Shown here: piece after piece, positions 1-6,865 of the stretch | Layout of the letters: every line of letters starts with the position of its first letter | Position numbering within the stretch: the stretch's first letter is position 1 | From: an uncultured Clostridia bacterium | GTDB taxonomy: Bacteria > Bacillota > Clostridia > Oscillospirales > Ruminococcaceae | Assembly: GCA_947588805.1 (NCBI GenBank) | Contig: CANPYR010000002.1 | Span: 1-64,000 of the forward strand | Direction of reading: 5' to 3' | Length of the DNA: 64,000 nucleotides | Made by a program: the position numbers and the translations under genes | Notes under the pieces: generated by a model | Databases searched by the model: none | The model's input: only the letters and a program-made list of their open reading frames with translations | Told to the model about the DNA's origin: nothing

Positions 1-289
1 TTCATTCTACCAGAAGTGCGGGGACATGTCTATATTTTTGTCCTTTTTCTTTTTGCGAAAGATATTGTACCTTATCGGAATCCCACTTCGGTGTTTCTAT
101 CCCGAAAAATCCCGCCGCGTCTTTTACAAACTGCCAACTTGTTTTTGAATATTCCTCGACCTTTTTCATGAATTCCTCTCTTGACGGAGCGCCGGGGGTT
201 TCAAGAACGGCTTCTATTCTTGCCTTAACGCAATCAGACTCGTCGATAAGCGTTGAGCCGAGGTCGAAGAAAATATATTTAATCCTCAA
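1..289 (-). CDS. HAD-superfamily hydrolase, partial (C-terminus beyond window)
   Basis: The N-terminal part of a haloacid dehalogenase-type hydrolase (phosphatase-like) on the minus strand; the C-terminus lies outside the window. The visible motif is FFDLGSTL near the N-terminus, the HAD motif I nucleophile aspartate followed by Gly at the second acidic position, a variant seen in DxG-type HAD families. I chose a TTG start at 289 because GAGGAG sits about 10 bases upstream; another TTG in the same frame lies at 307. The start overlaps the end of the XRE gene, so it is probably translationally coupled as the last visible gene of the DUF6442/XRE operon. The substrate cannot be deduced from this fragment. 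Confidence 0.8.
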
Positions 290-500
290 AGTAAAACAAC
301 TCCTCAAATTTTTTGTCGAGCGCTATGCAGATAACAAGCGCAAGCTTCGCCGTCGGGTTAAACTGCCCGGTCTCGATAGAGCTTATCGTGTTCCGCGATA
401 CGCCTACCATCTCGGAAAGCTGCTGCTGAGATAATCCTCTCTCGGTACGCGCTTCTTTAAGGCGGTTTTTAAGTATCAGCCTGTCGTCCAAAATCTTCAC
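279..500 (-). CDS. XRE-family helix-turn-helix transcriptional regulator
   Basis: A 73-residue protein that is essentially a single Cro/CI-type helix-turn-helix: RLKEARTERGLSQQQLSEMV, then VSRNTISSIETG, the recognition helix region. The tail KKFEELFYFED is typical of the small clostridial XRE repressors that accompany small membrane proteins. The start is ambiguous: GTG at 500 or TTG at 491, both near an AAAGGCGG ribosome site. It is gene four of a minus-strand operon behind three DUF6442-like genes. Two palindromic operators overlap the operon promoter (1516-1568), so autoregulation by this protein is the natural inference; binding is not shown by the sequence alone. Confidence 0.92.
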   Translation of the reverse strand: MKILDDRLILKNRLKEARTERGLSQQQLSEMVGVSRNTISSIETGQFNPTAKLALVICIALDKKFEELFYFED

Positions 501-506
501 CGCCTT

Positions 507-827
507 TTATTGAATCAGGCTGTAGATATGATATCCCGCCAGCGCTGCAACGACTACAGTATAGAAGATCGCCAGAACAAGATCAAGTCTGCTGTGAAGC
601 TTTATAAATCTTACCCAGCGCAGCGCCATATCGGAGCTGAAAACTATCGCCCATATCCCGTAGTTGAGCCCGCCGCCGGCAGATAACTGAACGATGAAGA
701 ACACCGCGGCGACGATGAGCATTACGGTGACGGCGACCGAATTTGCAAGCTTTGCGACCTCAAGCTCAAACATATCTTTATTCTTGTTTTCCGCTCTGCT
801 TTTTGCCAAAATTTTTTCTTTATCCAT
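507..827 (-). CDS. DUF6442-like small membrane protein (paralogue C)
   Basis: 106 residues: a charged N-terminal stretch (MDKEKILAKSRAENKNKD) followed by about three hydrophobic segments (roughly residues 29-47, 55-67 and 82-104). It resembles the two genes upstream in the N-terminal motif (KSxxExKxxD) and in topology, so the three form a tandem paralogue family. The family looks like DUF6442, whose function is unknown. GAGGTAATAAT precedes the ATG. It sits 6 bases upstream of the XRE gene, consistent with one transcript. Nothing points to an enzymatic role; a membrane or stress function controlled by the XRE protein is possible but unproven. Confidence 0.8.
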   Translation of the reverse strand: MDKEKILAKSRAENKNKDMFELEVAKLANSVAVTVMLIVAAVFFIVQLSAGGGLNYGIWAIVFSSDMALRWVRFIKLHSRLDLVLAIFYTVVVAALAGYHIYSLIQ

Positions 828-831
828 ATTA

Positions 832-1155
832 TTACCTCACAAAGAGCGATATCATATATCCCGCGGCGGAGACGATTACGCCGGTGAAAGCGATTATCGC
901 GACGATAAGGGTTGATTTTTTCGGATGCAGCTTATACTCGGCCCAACAGTTCACGGCGTTGCTAACGCAGTTTATCGCCAAAAAGCCGAGGTGCAGGTTA
1001 TGATTTATCAAAAGCTCGGTGAAAAAGAAGAGCAGCGACATCAAAAGGACTATAACCATACCGCGCTGCATACAGGTCTTTCTGACCTCCGTGGCGTAGG
1101 GATCGCTGTTTTTATACTCGTACTTGCTTTTCTCTAAGACGTCTTTTTTATTCAT
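832..1155 (-). CDS. DUF6442-like small membrane protein (paralogue B)
   Basis: 107 residues, MNKKDVLEKSKYEYKNSD at the N-terminus, then three hydrophobic helices (about residues 32-48, 53-70 and 83-105). It shares the N-terminal K/R-rich motif with its neighbours on both sides. A strong AAGGAGG stands 6 bases before the ATG. Spacing to the next paralogue is 4 bases. It is a predicted cytoplasmic-membrane protein of unknown function. All three paralogues are preserved as open frames, so the amplification is probably not decaying. Confidence 0.8.
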   Translation of the reverse strand: MNKKDVLEKSKYEYKNSDPYATEVRKTCMQRGMVIVLLMSLLFFFTELLINHNLHLGFLAINCVSNAVNCWAEYKLHPKKSTLIVAIIAFTGVIVSAAGYMISLFVR

Positions 1156-1166
1156 AACTTTCCTCC

Positions 1167-1496
1167 TTAATTAACAAAGTTTGTGACGAACGTAACGGCG
1201 AAGAAGATGAAAAATCCCGTAAAAGCGACCGCAAGAGCGATATCGGAAAGTTTTCCGAGCTTTATCGATTTAAAGACGGATACTGCCGCCAGCATTCCGA
1301 AATAGATCATCAGATTATCCGCGCCGTATTTTATCGGCGAATCGCTGAAGAATCCGAGCAGGAGCATGGCGAGCCCGCAGATTATAATTCCTGTCGCTCC
1401 GCCGAACTGCCACGCCTTCGCGATTATCTGAAGCTCCCGCTCGTCATAGCCCTTGTTTTCCTTCTTGCTTTTTTCGAGTACTGTTTTCTTGTCCAT
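1167..1496 (-). CDS. DUF6442-like small membrane protein (paralogue A, first in operon)
   Basis: 109 residues starting at the ATG at 1496, preceded by GGAGG with 7-base spacing; the frame stays open further upstream but that part overlaps the promoter and operator and has no ribosome site. The N-terminus MDKKTVLEKSKKENKGYDERE is the clearest match to the DUF6442 family. Three or four hydrophobic segments follow. It is the promoter-proximal gene of the five-gene operon ending in the XRE regulator and HAD hydrolase, and lies just downstream of the promoter with twin palindromes at 1516-1568. Confidence 0.82.
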   Translation of the reverse strand: MDKKTVLEKSKKENKGYDERELQIIAKAWQFGGATGIIICGLAMLLLGFFSDSPIKYGADNLMIYFGMLAAVSVFKSIKLGKLSDIALAVAFTGFFIFFAVTFVTNFVN

Positions 1497-1515
1497 GGTA
1501 ATACCTCCCTGATCT

Positions 1516-1568
1516 TTGACAAGTTTTCTTGTCAAAATCATTATATCACTGCCAAGTTTTCTTGTCAA
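1516..1568 (-). promoter_or_regulatory. Perfect sigma-A promoter with two palindromic operators
   Basis: On the minus strand, TTGACA (1563-1568), a 17-bp spacer and TATAAT (1540-1545) match the vegetative consensus at all 12 positions. Two operator-like palindromes overlap it. One is TTGACAAG-TTTT-CTTGTCAA (1516-1535), with perfect 8-bp arms, over the start-site region. The second (1549-1568) has the same right arm and a left arm with two differences, covering -35 and spacer. The copies are 33 bp apart, close to three helical turns. The XRE protein encoded at the operon's end is the likely ligand. Confidence 0.8.
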
Positions 1569-1633
1569 GATGTTTTTGAAAAAAATTTTTGGGAGTGTCT
1601 AAATCGCCCGTATTATTCATTATTTTTAAAATC

Positions 1634-1721
1634 GTCGCCATAGGCGACCACCTTGAAGTTCTGACATCTGACATCTGACATCTGACTTCTGTATTCTTGA
1701 TGTGGCCGCCTTGGCCACATC
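1634..1721. repeat. Hairpin / 7-bp tandem repeat / hairpin cluster
   Basis: A compact block between divergent genes. It holds a 6-bp-arm hairpin GTCGCC-ATA-GGCGAC (1634-1648), then 4.6 copies of a 7-bp unit TCTGACA (1660-1691, last units degenerate), then a 9-bp-arm hairpin GATGTGGCC-GCCTT-GGCCACATC (1699-1721). No open frame of credible composition covers it. It looks like a small interspersed repeat or an array of structured repeats; function unknown. Confidence 0.6.
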
Positions 1722-1737
1722 TAAATTTTTTCGGCGC

Positions 1738-1766
1738 TTGCACTTTAAGCTTTTATTTGATATAAT
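1738..1766 (+). promoter_or_regulatory. Sigma-A promoter for the 1845 membrane gene
   Basis: TTGCAC (1738-1743), 17-bp spacer, then TATAAT (1761-1766) with an extended TG one base upstream of the -10. It points at the gene starting at 1845. Confidence 0.6.
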
Positions 1767-1844
1767 ATCTGTAAACGATAAAACTAATCATAATTTTTTA
1801 TGGCTTTGCCGCTTATAAACACTGCGAGAGGATGAATACCCGTA

Positions 1845-2153
1845 ATGCTTAACGATCTGAAATATATATTTTTCTTTTCCGCGCTTTTTGCCTTTCCGGC
1901 ATGTATTATCCAATACCGTATATGCATAAGATGCAAAATAATTGCGGTAAAACTGATCCCCGCGTTTATCAGCCTGATAGGAGGTATCGGCTGCATACTT
2001 CTTTTTTGGTATGTGAATTCTCCGGGCGTAGTCGATCTGATGTTCTATACTATAGTTGCGATTATATCAGCGATAATAGCGGGCGGTTCATTAGTGGGCG
2101 AGCTGATAGCTTGGATTTATTACATACTTGAAACCAAACTTTCCGATGTATAA
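1845..2153 (+). CDS. Small hypothetical membrane protein
   Basis: 102 residues with three strongly hydrophobic stretches: about residues 8-24, 33-55 with the glycine-rich LIGGIGCILL, and 63-96. GAGAGGATG lies about 10 bases before the ATG, and a good promoter lies about 80 bases upstream. It is a monocistronic unit closed by a perfect 10-bp-stem terminator at 2188. I do not recognise the family. The sequence supports only a cytoplasmic-membrane location; no catalytic motif or ligand site is visible. Two cysteines near the first loop (IQYRICIRCK) form a CxxC, which may be structural. Confidence 0.6.
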   Translation: MLNDLKYIFFFSALFAFPACIIQYRICIRCKIIAVKLIPAFISLIGGIGCILLFWYVNSPGVVDLMFYTIVAIISAIIAGGSLVGELIAWIYYILETKLSDV

Positions 2154-2187
2154 CAATATGAAACGACAATTTTAACTAATATAAAAC

Positions 2188-2217
2188 CCGAGCCGGACGA
2201 CGATTCATCCGGCTCGG
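2188..2217. terminator. Bidirectional rho-independent terminator
   Basis: CCGAGCCGGA pairs perfectly with TCCGGCTCGG around a 10-base loop. The plus-strand tail is T/A-rich (ATATTTATTTTA) and the minus-strand tail is GTTTTATATT. It lies between the plus-strand gene ending at 2153 and the minus-strand pseudogene, so it can serve both. Confidence 0.8.
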
Positions 2218-2221
2218 ATAT

Positions 2222-2447
2222 TTATTTTATAGGATGCCTTATCACTGTCTTAAGCTTTTCAGGCGCGCATTTTCTCGGATCGCTGAGATATATTTCATGA
2301 TATAGATCTTTTATACTCGCCGTCCTCTTCATTCGGATCTCCCTTGCCCCTGACCGCGACGTAATTCATCTTCGGAACGTCGATCACGGTAGGATTTTTG
2401 GGCGGCATATAAAACTCTTTATATTCCTTCTTATAGTCAAACGCCAT
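2222..2447 (-). pseudogene. GyrI-like small-molecule-binding protein, internally deleted remnant
   Basis: Translation from the ATG at 2447 gives MAFDYKKEYKEFYMPPKNP, then VPKMNYVAVRGKGDPNEE, the conserved N-terminus of GyrI-like (AraC effector-binding-like) proteins of about 200 residues, before a stop shortly after residue 40. In another frame, immediately downstream, comes the family's C-terminus: YHEIYLSDPRKCAPEKLK, then VIRHPIK and a stop at 2222. The central 130 or so residues are missing, so a deletion joined the two ends out of frame at about 2300-2325. A ribosome site (GAGG) is preserved inside the end of icd. The intact ancestor would have been the last gene of the acn-icd operon. 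Both ends are still well conserved, so the deletion is probably recent. Confidence 0.8.
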
Positions 2448-2453
2448 CGCGCG

Positions 2454-3668
2454 TTACCTCATAAGCTTATCCAGCCGCTCGGCGATACCCGCCAAAAATT
2501 CCTCGGAATTTACAGCCTTCTTGTTCGGAAGCTTAGAAAGCGCCGCCATATCTCCGGTCATTATCCCGTCCTCCATGGTTTGGATAGAAGCCTTTTCGAG
2601 GTTGTCGGCGTATCTCATAAGCTCCGGGATCCCGTCAAGCTCTCCGCGTTTTCTGAGCGCTCCGCTCCAGGCAAAAATCGTAGCTATCGGGTTGGTAGAG
2701 GTCTTTTCGCCTTTAAGCCATTTATAGTAGTGACGTGTAACTGTCCCGTGCGCGGCTTCGTACTCATAATTCCCGTCGGGGGAGACAAGCACCGAGGTCA
2801 TAAGTCCCAAAGAGCCGTAAGCAGTCGCGAGCATATCGCTCATAACGTCTCCGTCGTAGTTCTTGCAGGCCCAGATAAACCCGCCATCGCTCTTTACGAC
2901 TCTTGCGACTGCGTCGTCTATAAGAGTATAGAAATATTCTATCCCCGCGGCTTCAAACCTGTCCTTATACTCTTTTTCATATATCTCCGCAAAGATATCC
3001 TTGAACCTGTGGTCGTATGTTTTGGAGATGGTATCCTTAGCTGCGAACCAGAGCGATTCCTTAGCGTCGAGCGCGAAGTTGAAGCATGATCTTGCAAAGC
3101 TCTCTATAGATTTGTCAAGATTGTGAACGCCCTGAACGATCCCGGCGCTGTTTTTAAAGTCATGAATCAGCGCTCTCGTCTCATTTCCGTCCTTATCGGT
3201 AACTACTATCTCGGCCTTAGCTCCCTCGGGGACCTTCAGCTCGGTATTTTTATATATATCCCCGTAAGCGTGACGGGCGATAGTTATCGGCTTGGTCCAG
3301 GTCGGGATAAACGGGGTGACGCCCTTGACTATTATCGGCTTGCGAAAGACGGTTCCGTCTAAAATCGCTCTGATCGTTCCGTTCGGTGATTTCCACATCT
3401 CCTTGAGCTTATATTCCTCGACTCTCTGAGCGTTCGGGGTGATAGTAGCGCATTTTACAGCAACGCCGTATTTTTTTGTAGCTTCCGCTGAATCGACCGT
3501 AACCTGATCGTCGGTATCGTTTCTGTGAACAAGCCCTAAGTCGTAGTATTCGGTCTTAAGCTCGACATAAGGCTCGATCAGCTGCTCTTTTATCATCTTC
3601 CAGATGACTCTCGTCATTTCGTCGCCGTCCATCTCGACAAGCGGAGTTTTCATAACAATTTTTGACAT
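2454..3668 (-). CDS. icd: NADP-dependent isocitrate dehydrogenase
   Basis: 404 residues. Oxidatively decarboxylates isocitrate to 2-oxoglutarate with NADP+, in the cytoplasm. It belongs to the eukaryotic-type homodimeric subfamily, shown by length and by [16 protein letters not shown] at the N-terminus, [20 protein letters not shown] (substrate loop), the metal-binding [14 protein letters not shown] and NYDGDVMSD, and [12 protein letters not shown] (NADP binding). I chose the second ATG (3668), 8 bases after AAAGGA; the first, at 3674, is too close to it. It is the last intact gene of the acn operon and the two enzymes catalyse consecutive steps. No citrate synthase gene is in view. Likely role: 2-oxoglutarate for glutamate synthesis, plus NADPH. 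Confidence 0.97.
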   Translation of the reverse strand: MSKIVMKTPLVEMDGDEMTRVIWKMIKEQLIEPYVELKTEYYDLGLVHRNDTDDQVTVDSAEATKKYGVAVKCATITPNAQRVEEYKLKEMWKSPNGTIRAILDGTVFRKPIIVKGVTPFIPTWTKPITIARHAYGDIYKNTELKVPEGAKAEIVVTDKDGNETRALIHDFKNSAGIVQGVHNLDKSIESFARSCFNFALDAKESLWFAAKDTISKTYDHRFKDIFAEIYEKEYKDRFEAAGIEYFYTLIDDAVARVVKSDGGFIWACKNYDGDVMSDMLATAYGSLGLMTSVLVSPDGNYEYEAAHGTVTRHYYKWLKGEKTSTNPIATIFAWSGALRKRGELDGIPELMRYADNLEKASIQTMEDGIMTGDMAALSKLPNKKAVNSEEFLAGIAERLDKLMR

Positions 3669-3682
3669 TTTCATTATCCTTT

Positions 3683-4381
3683 CTATACCAAAATTCTAAT
3701 AATTCCTAAAACAAGCAGATGCGCGGGGTAATATATGTAGAAAAACCATTTATGAAACGGCTTTTTCGAGCCGGGCTCGCCGTTGTAGAAGAAGTAGATG
3801 ATAATAGGCGCAAAGACGACGGCGATCTGAAACCACTGATTGAATACCGAAGACAGAGCGACAAGGCAGGTCCATATTTCATATGCGATAAAGCGCTTTT
3901 TCCTGTCGTCCCTGAAAGCGTGGAGCAATAGGCAGGAGCCTATAGGAAATACATACCAGTCGCCGATGAGCGAAATAAGGCAAAGCCCTGTGATAATGAT
4001 TATCTTTTGCCACTTTCTCATATCGCTGTCATATACTCTTAAAGCGATAAGCGCCAAAAGCAGCGTGAAGATCATGCTCTGCTCGGGGTGAAATATTATC
4101 CCGCCGTCCGAGAACCAGATCGGCGGCTCGGATTTTTGAGTTAGAGTAAAGGGGATCCACGATACAGCGGCAAAAACAGCAAGCCGTTCGGTGTATTTTT
4201 TAACGTCGCGGGTGTGCTCATACCCCTCCGCGATAAAGAAAGCCATAATAGGCGCTGTGAACCGCCCGAAGAAATGCATTATCCCGCCTATAGCCGGGCT
4301 TACCGCGTCTGCAAAAAGCCAAGCGATATGATCAAGCGTCATGCATACTATCGCAAAATATTTAAGCTGATTTCTGTTCAA
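3683..4381 (-). CDS. TraX-family membrane protein
   Basis: About 232 residues from a TTG start at 4381, preceded by GGGGAGG at 9-base spacing and overlapping the stop of the upstream gene by 4 bases. The N-terminus [20 protein letters not shown] is the TraX signature, with the conserved DH. About seven hydrophobic helices follow, with [18 protein letters not shown] and [10 protein letters not shown] being family-typical. TraX of the F plasmid acetylates pilin; chromosomal Firmicute members have no settled function but look like membrane acyltransferases. No conjugation gene is nearby. It lies within the acn-icd operon, 14 bases before icd. An acyl-transfer role is inference. Confidence 0.85.
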   Translation of the reverse strand: MNRNQLKYFAIVCMTLDHIAWLFADAVSPAIGGIMHFFGRFTAPIMAFFIAEGYEHTRDVKKYTERLAVFAAVSWIPFTLTQKSEPPIWFSDGGIIFHPEQSMIFTLLLALIALRVYDSDMRKWQKIIIITGLCLISLIGDWYVFPIGSCLLLHAFRDDRKKRFIAYEIWTCLVALSSVFNQWFQIAVVFAPIIIYFFYNGEPGSKKPFHKWFFYIYYPAHLLVLGIIRILV

Positions 4382-4650
4382 ATATGACGCCCTCCCCGAA
4401 ACGCAAGCCATATTACCGCGTAAGGCGATAACCATGCCGCCCCGGCATTTATCCAAAGCGCCGCTATAAGGAATATCCTCCCGCCGCGATTCAGCTTTTC
4501 ATACGCCCTAAGCACCGCGAAAAACCATATCGCCGCCGCTATGACCGCAAACGCAGAAACCGTCGCGATACCGACATACCATACCGAAATCGCCAGCGCG
4601 GTCAGAATCATCGGCAGGGCGGTAAACACGCCGTACAGCGCCTTTTTCAT
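4378..4650 (-). CDS. Small membrane protein of unknown function
   Basis: 90 residues with three hydrophobic segments (about residues 7-27, 31-48 and 61-85) and a short basic loop between the second and third (YEKLNRGGR). Its ATG overlaps the aconitase stop as ATGA, and its own stop overlaps the TTG start of the TraX-like gene. This is tight translational coupling on both sides. I do not recognise the family. Being wedged between aconitase and TraX suggests it is co-produced with the TraX-like protein, perhaps as a membrane partner; that is inference only. Confidence 0.7.
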   Translation of the reverse strand: MKKALYGVFTALPMILTALAISVWYVGIATVSAFAVIAAAIWFFAVLRAYEKLNRGGRIFLIAALWINAGAAWLSPYAVIWLAFRGGRHI

Positions 4651-6578
4651 TTACCGAGGTTCTCGCGGGTATAATCCAAAAGTCCTCCGGCAAGAAGTAT
4701 CTCCCTGTCTCTTTCCGAGATATCAAGACAAAGCGGGATATTTTCTCCGTTTACCTTCATAACTATCTCCCCGCCGTTTTTAACGGTATCGCGGAGTCCT
4801 GCAAATTCGACGTTATCGCCCTGCGAGATCTTACCGTAGTCCTCGGGATTTTTAAAGGTAAGCGGCAGGATACCCGCGTTAATAAGGTTAGCCTTGTGTA
4901 TTCTTGCAAAGCTCTTTACGATCACTGCTTTAACGCCCAGATATAAAGGCGCAAGCGCCGCGTGCTCTCTTGAAGAGCCCTGCCCGTAGTTTTCGCCGCC
5001 TACTACCACCGAAGCCCCTAACTCCTTAGCGCGCGCAGGGAAGGTCTCGTCGCATACCGTGAAGCAGTGCTTGGAAATTTCGGGGATGTTAGATCTGAGC
5101 GGAAGGATCTTCGCGCCCGCAGGCATAATATGATCGGTTGTGATATTGTCGCCGACTTTCAGCGAGCAGGGGATACTAAGCTCATCCGCAAGGGGCTTTG
5201 TTTCGGGGTATCCCGCGATATTAGGTCCTCTTAAAATCTCGACCGAATCCATTTCCTCCACAGGAGCGGGAGCTTCTATCATATTGTCGTTCACATAGAA
5301 CTTCTCTGGCATACTGAACAAAGGCATATCTCCCAACGTCCTCGGGTCGGTCATAACCCCCGTAAGAGCCGAAGCAGCGGCTGTTTCCGGGGATACAAGA
5401 TATACTCCCGCGTCGCGTGTGCCGCTTCTTCCCTCAAAGTTTCTGTTGAAGGTGCGAAGAGATATCCCCTTAGAGTTAGGAGACTGTCCCATACCTATGC
5501 AAGGTCCGCAAGCGGATTCCAAAATCCTTGCTCCCGCGTCGATCATCTTAGTGAGCGCGCCGTTTTGAGAGATCATCGAAAGCACCTGCTTCGATCCCGG
5601 AGCGATAGAAAGCGAAACCGACGGACAGCAGGTCTTGCCGTCAAGAATATACGCGACCTTCATCATATCTATATATGAAGAGTTGGTGCAGGACCCTATG
5701 CAGCACTGATCAATCTTCATCCCCGCAAGCTCTCTTACAGGCTTTACGTTGTCCGGAGAATGCGGGCAGGCCGCCAGCGGCTCAAGCTCCGAAAGATCGA
5801 TAACAAGCTCCTTATCGTAGACCGCGTCCGGATCGGCCGAGAGGGGAACATATACGTCCTCTCTGCCCTGAGCTTTGAGGAAAGCGAGGGTGTTTTCATC
5901 CGAGGGGAAGATAGAAGTAGTAGCGCCCAATTCCGCGCCCATGTTTGTAATAGTCGCGCGCTCCGGAACGGTAAGCGTCCCGACTCCTTCGCCGCAGTAT
6001 TCAACTATCGAACCCACGCCGCCCTTGACGCTGAGTCTTCTTAATACCTCCAAGATAACGTCTTTAGCCGAAACCCAAGGGCTGAGCTTGCCTTTGAGCT
6101 CAACTTTAATTATGTTCGGGTATGTGATATAATAAGCACCGCCGCCCATAGCTACCGCAACGTCGAGTCCTCCCGCGCCGATAGCGATCATTCCGAGACC
6201 GCCGCCCGTCGGAGTGTGGCTGTCCGAGCCGATAAGAGTCTTTCCGGGAGCTCCGAAGCGTTCAAGATGGATCTGGTGGCAGATCCCGTTACCGGGTCTG
6301 GAAAAGCTTATACCGTGTTTTTTTGCGACAGAACCGATAAAGCGGTGATCGTCGGCGTTTTCAAAGCCGGACTGCAGAGTATTGTGATCGATATACGCAA
6401 CGCTCTTTTCGGTCCTTACTCTCGGAACGCCCATCGCGCAGTATTCGATATAGGCCATAGTCCCGGTAGCGTCCTGAGTGAGCGTCTGGTCCATCCGAAT
6501 TGCAATCTGACTTCCCTTTTTGAATTCTCCTTCGACAAGATGCGCCTTAAGGATCTTTTCGGCAAGTGTTAATCCCAT
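4647..6578 (-). CDS. acnA: Aconitate hydratase (643-residue type)
   Basis: Interconverts citrate and isocitrate using a [4Fe-4S] cluster. The large N-terminal domain (about residues 1-420) has substrate-site motifs (DQTLTQDATG, GSDSHTPTGGG) and the cluster cysteines in CCIGSCTNSS and ESACGPCIGMG. The C-terminal swivel domain (about 470-643) has GDNITTDHIMPAG and GGENYGQGSSREHAAL, followed by KSFARIHKANLINAG. At 643 residues it is shorter than the roughly 900-residue AcnA and matches the compact fused aconitase seen in Clostridia and Aquifex. GGAGG lies 8 bases before the ATG. First gene of the operon with icd; a palindrome covers its promoter. The gene symbol is by function; a more specific subfamily name may be used elsewhere. 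Confidence 0.95.
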   Translation of the reverse strand: MGLTLAEKILKAHLVEGEFKKGSQIAIRMDQTLTQDATGTMAYIEYCAMGVPRVRTEKSVAYIDHNTLQSGFENADDHRFIGSVAKKHGISFSRPGNGICHQIHLERFGAPGKTLIGSDSHTPTGGGLGMIAIGAGGLDVAVAMGGGAYYITYPNIIKVELKGKLSPWVSAKDVILEVLRRLSVKGGVGSIVEYCGEGVGTLTVPERATITNMGAELGATTSIFPSDENTLAFLKAQGREDVYVPLSADPDAVYDKELVIDLSELEPLAACPHSPDNVKPVRELAGMKIDQCCIGSCTNSSYIDMMKVAYILDGKTCCPSVSLSIAPGSKQVLSMISQNGALTKMIDAGARILESACGPCIGMGQSPNSKGISLRTFNRNFEGRSGTRDAGVYLVSPETAAASALTGVMTDPRTLGDMPLFSMPEKFYVNDNMIEAPAPVEEMDSVEILRGPNIAGYPETKPLADELSIPCSLKVGDNITTDHIMPAGAKILPLRSNIPEISKHCFTVCDETFPARAKELGASVVVGGENYGQGSSREHAALAPLYLGVKAVIVKSFARIHKANLINAGILPLTFKNPEDYGKISQGDNVEFAGLRDTVKNGGEIVMKVNGENIPLCLDISERDREILLAGGLLDYTRENLGK

Positions 6579-6617
6579 TTTTATTACCTCCGTATTTTCC
6601 GTTGAAATATGATATCG

Positions 6618-6657
6618 TTATACTATATATAGTATAATAAAGCGTTACTCTTGTCAA
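6618..6657 (-). promoter_or_regulatory. acn-icd promoter with 20-bp palindromic operator
   Basis: On the minus strand, TTGACA (6652-6657), a 17-bp spacer and TACTAT (6629-6634). The -10 lies inside a perfect 20-bp palindrome, TTATACTATATATAGTATAA (6618-6637). Such symmetry over a -10 suggests a dimeric repressor site. The regulator is not identifiable here. Confidence 0.65.
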
Positions 6658-6751
6658 GAGCTTATAATATAAAGACGGCAAAATGACAAAATAATTTTTT
6701 GTAAAATGAATTTTTTTGAACAAATTCCTGCAAGATTTAATAAAAACAAGC

Positions 6752-6780
6752 TTGACTTATCAAAAGCTTTGGAGTATAAT
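6752..6780 (+). promoter_or_regulatory. Sigma-A promoter upstream of tepA
   Basis: TTGACT (6752-6757), 17-bp spacer, TATAAT (6775-6780): 11 of 12 consensus positions. Transcription would start near 6788, giving a leader of about 75 bases that contains the inverted repeat at 6828-6865. Confidence 0.75.
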
Positions 6781-6827
6781 AGAATATGTAATATTCTGGC
6801 CGTATGAATATAGAGGGGACAAAGGAG

Positions 6828-6865
6828 CATAATATTTCAAAACAGGGGACAGGAGAAATATTATG
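6828..6865 (+). promoter_or_regulatory. Inverted repeat pairing the tepA start codon, SD in the loop
   Basis: CATAATATTTC (6828-6838) is perfectly complementary to GAAATATTATG (6855-6865). The second arm ends in the tepA ATG, and the 16-base loop holds the Shine-Dalgarno GGGGACAGGA. A near copy of that site, AGGGGACAAAGGAG, lies just upstream (6814-6827). The RNA hairpin would hide the start codon, so translation could be conditional. Confidence 0.5.

Noticed and set aside
1660..1691. Possible CRISPR-like repeat array
   Set aside because: The units are 7 bp and directly adjacent with no spacers, so it is a simple tandem repeat; no cas genes in the window.
1546..1743. Open frame of 65 codons on the minus strand
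   Set aside because: It runs across the tandem TCTGACA repeat, hairpins and the DUF6442 promoter, has no ribosome site and no protein-like composition.
3683..4381. Conjugative element, because of the TraX-like protein
   Set aside because: No relaxase, type IV secretion or integrase genes nearby; TraX-like proteins are common on Firmicute chromosomes and this one is coupled to TCA genes.
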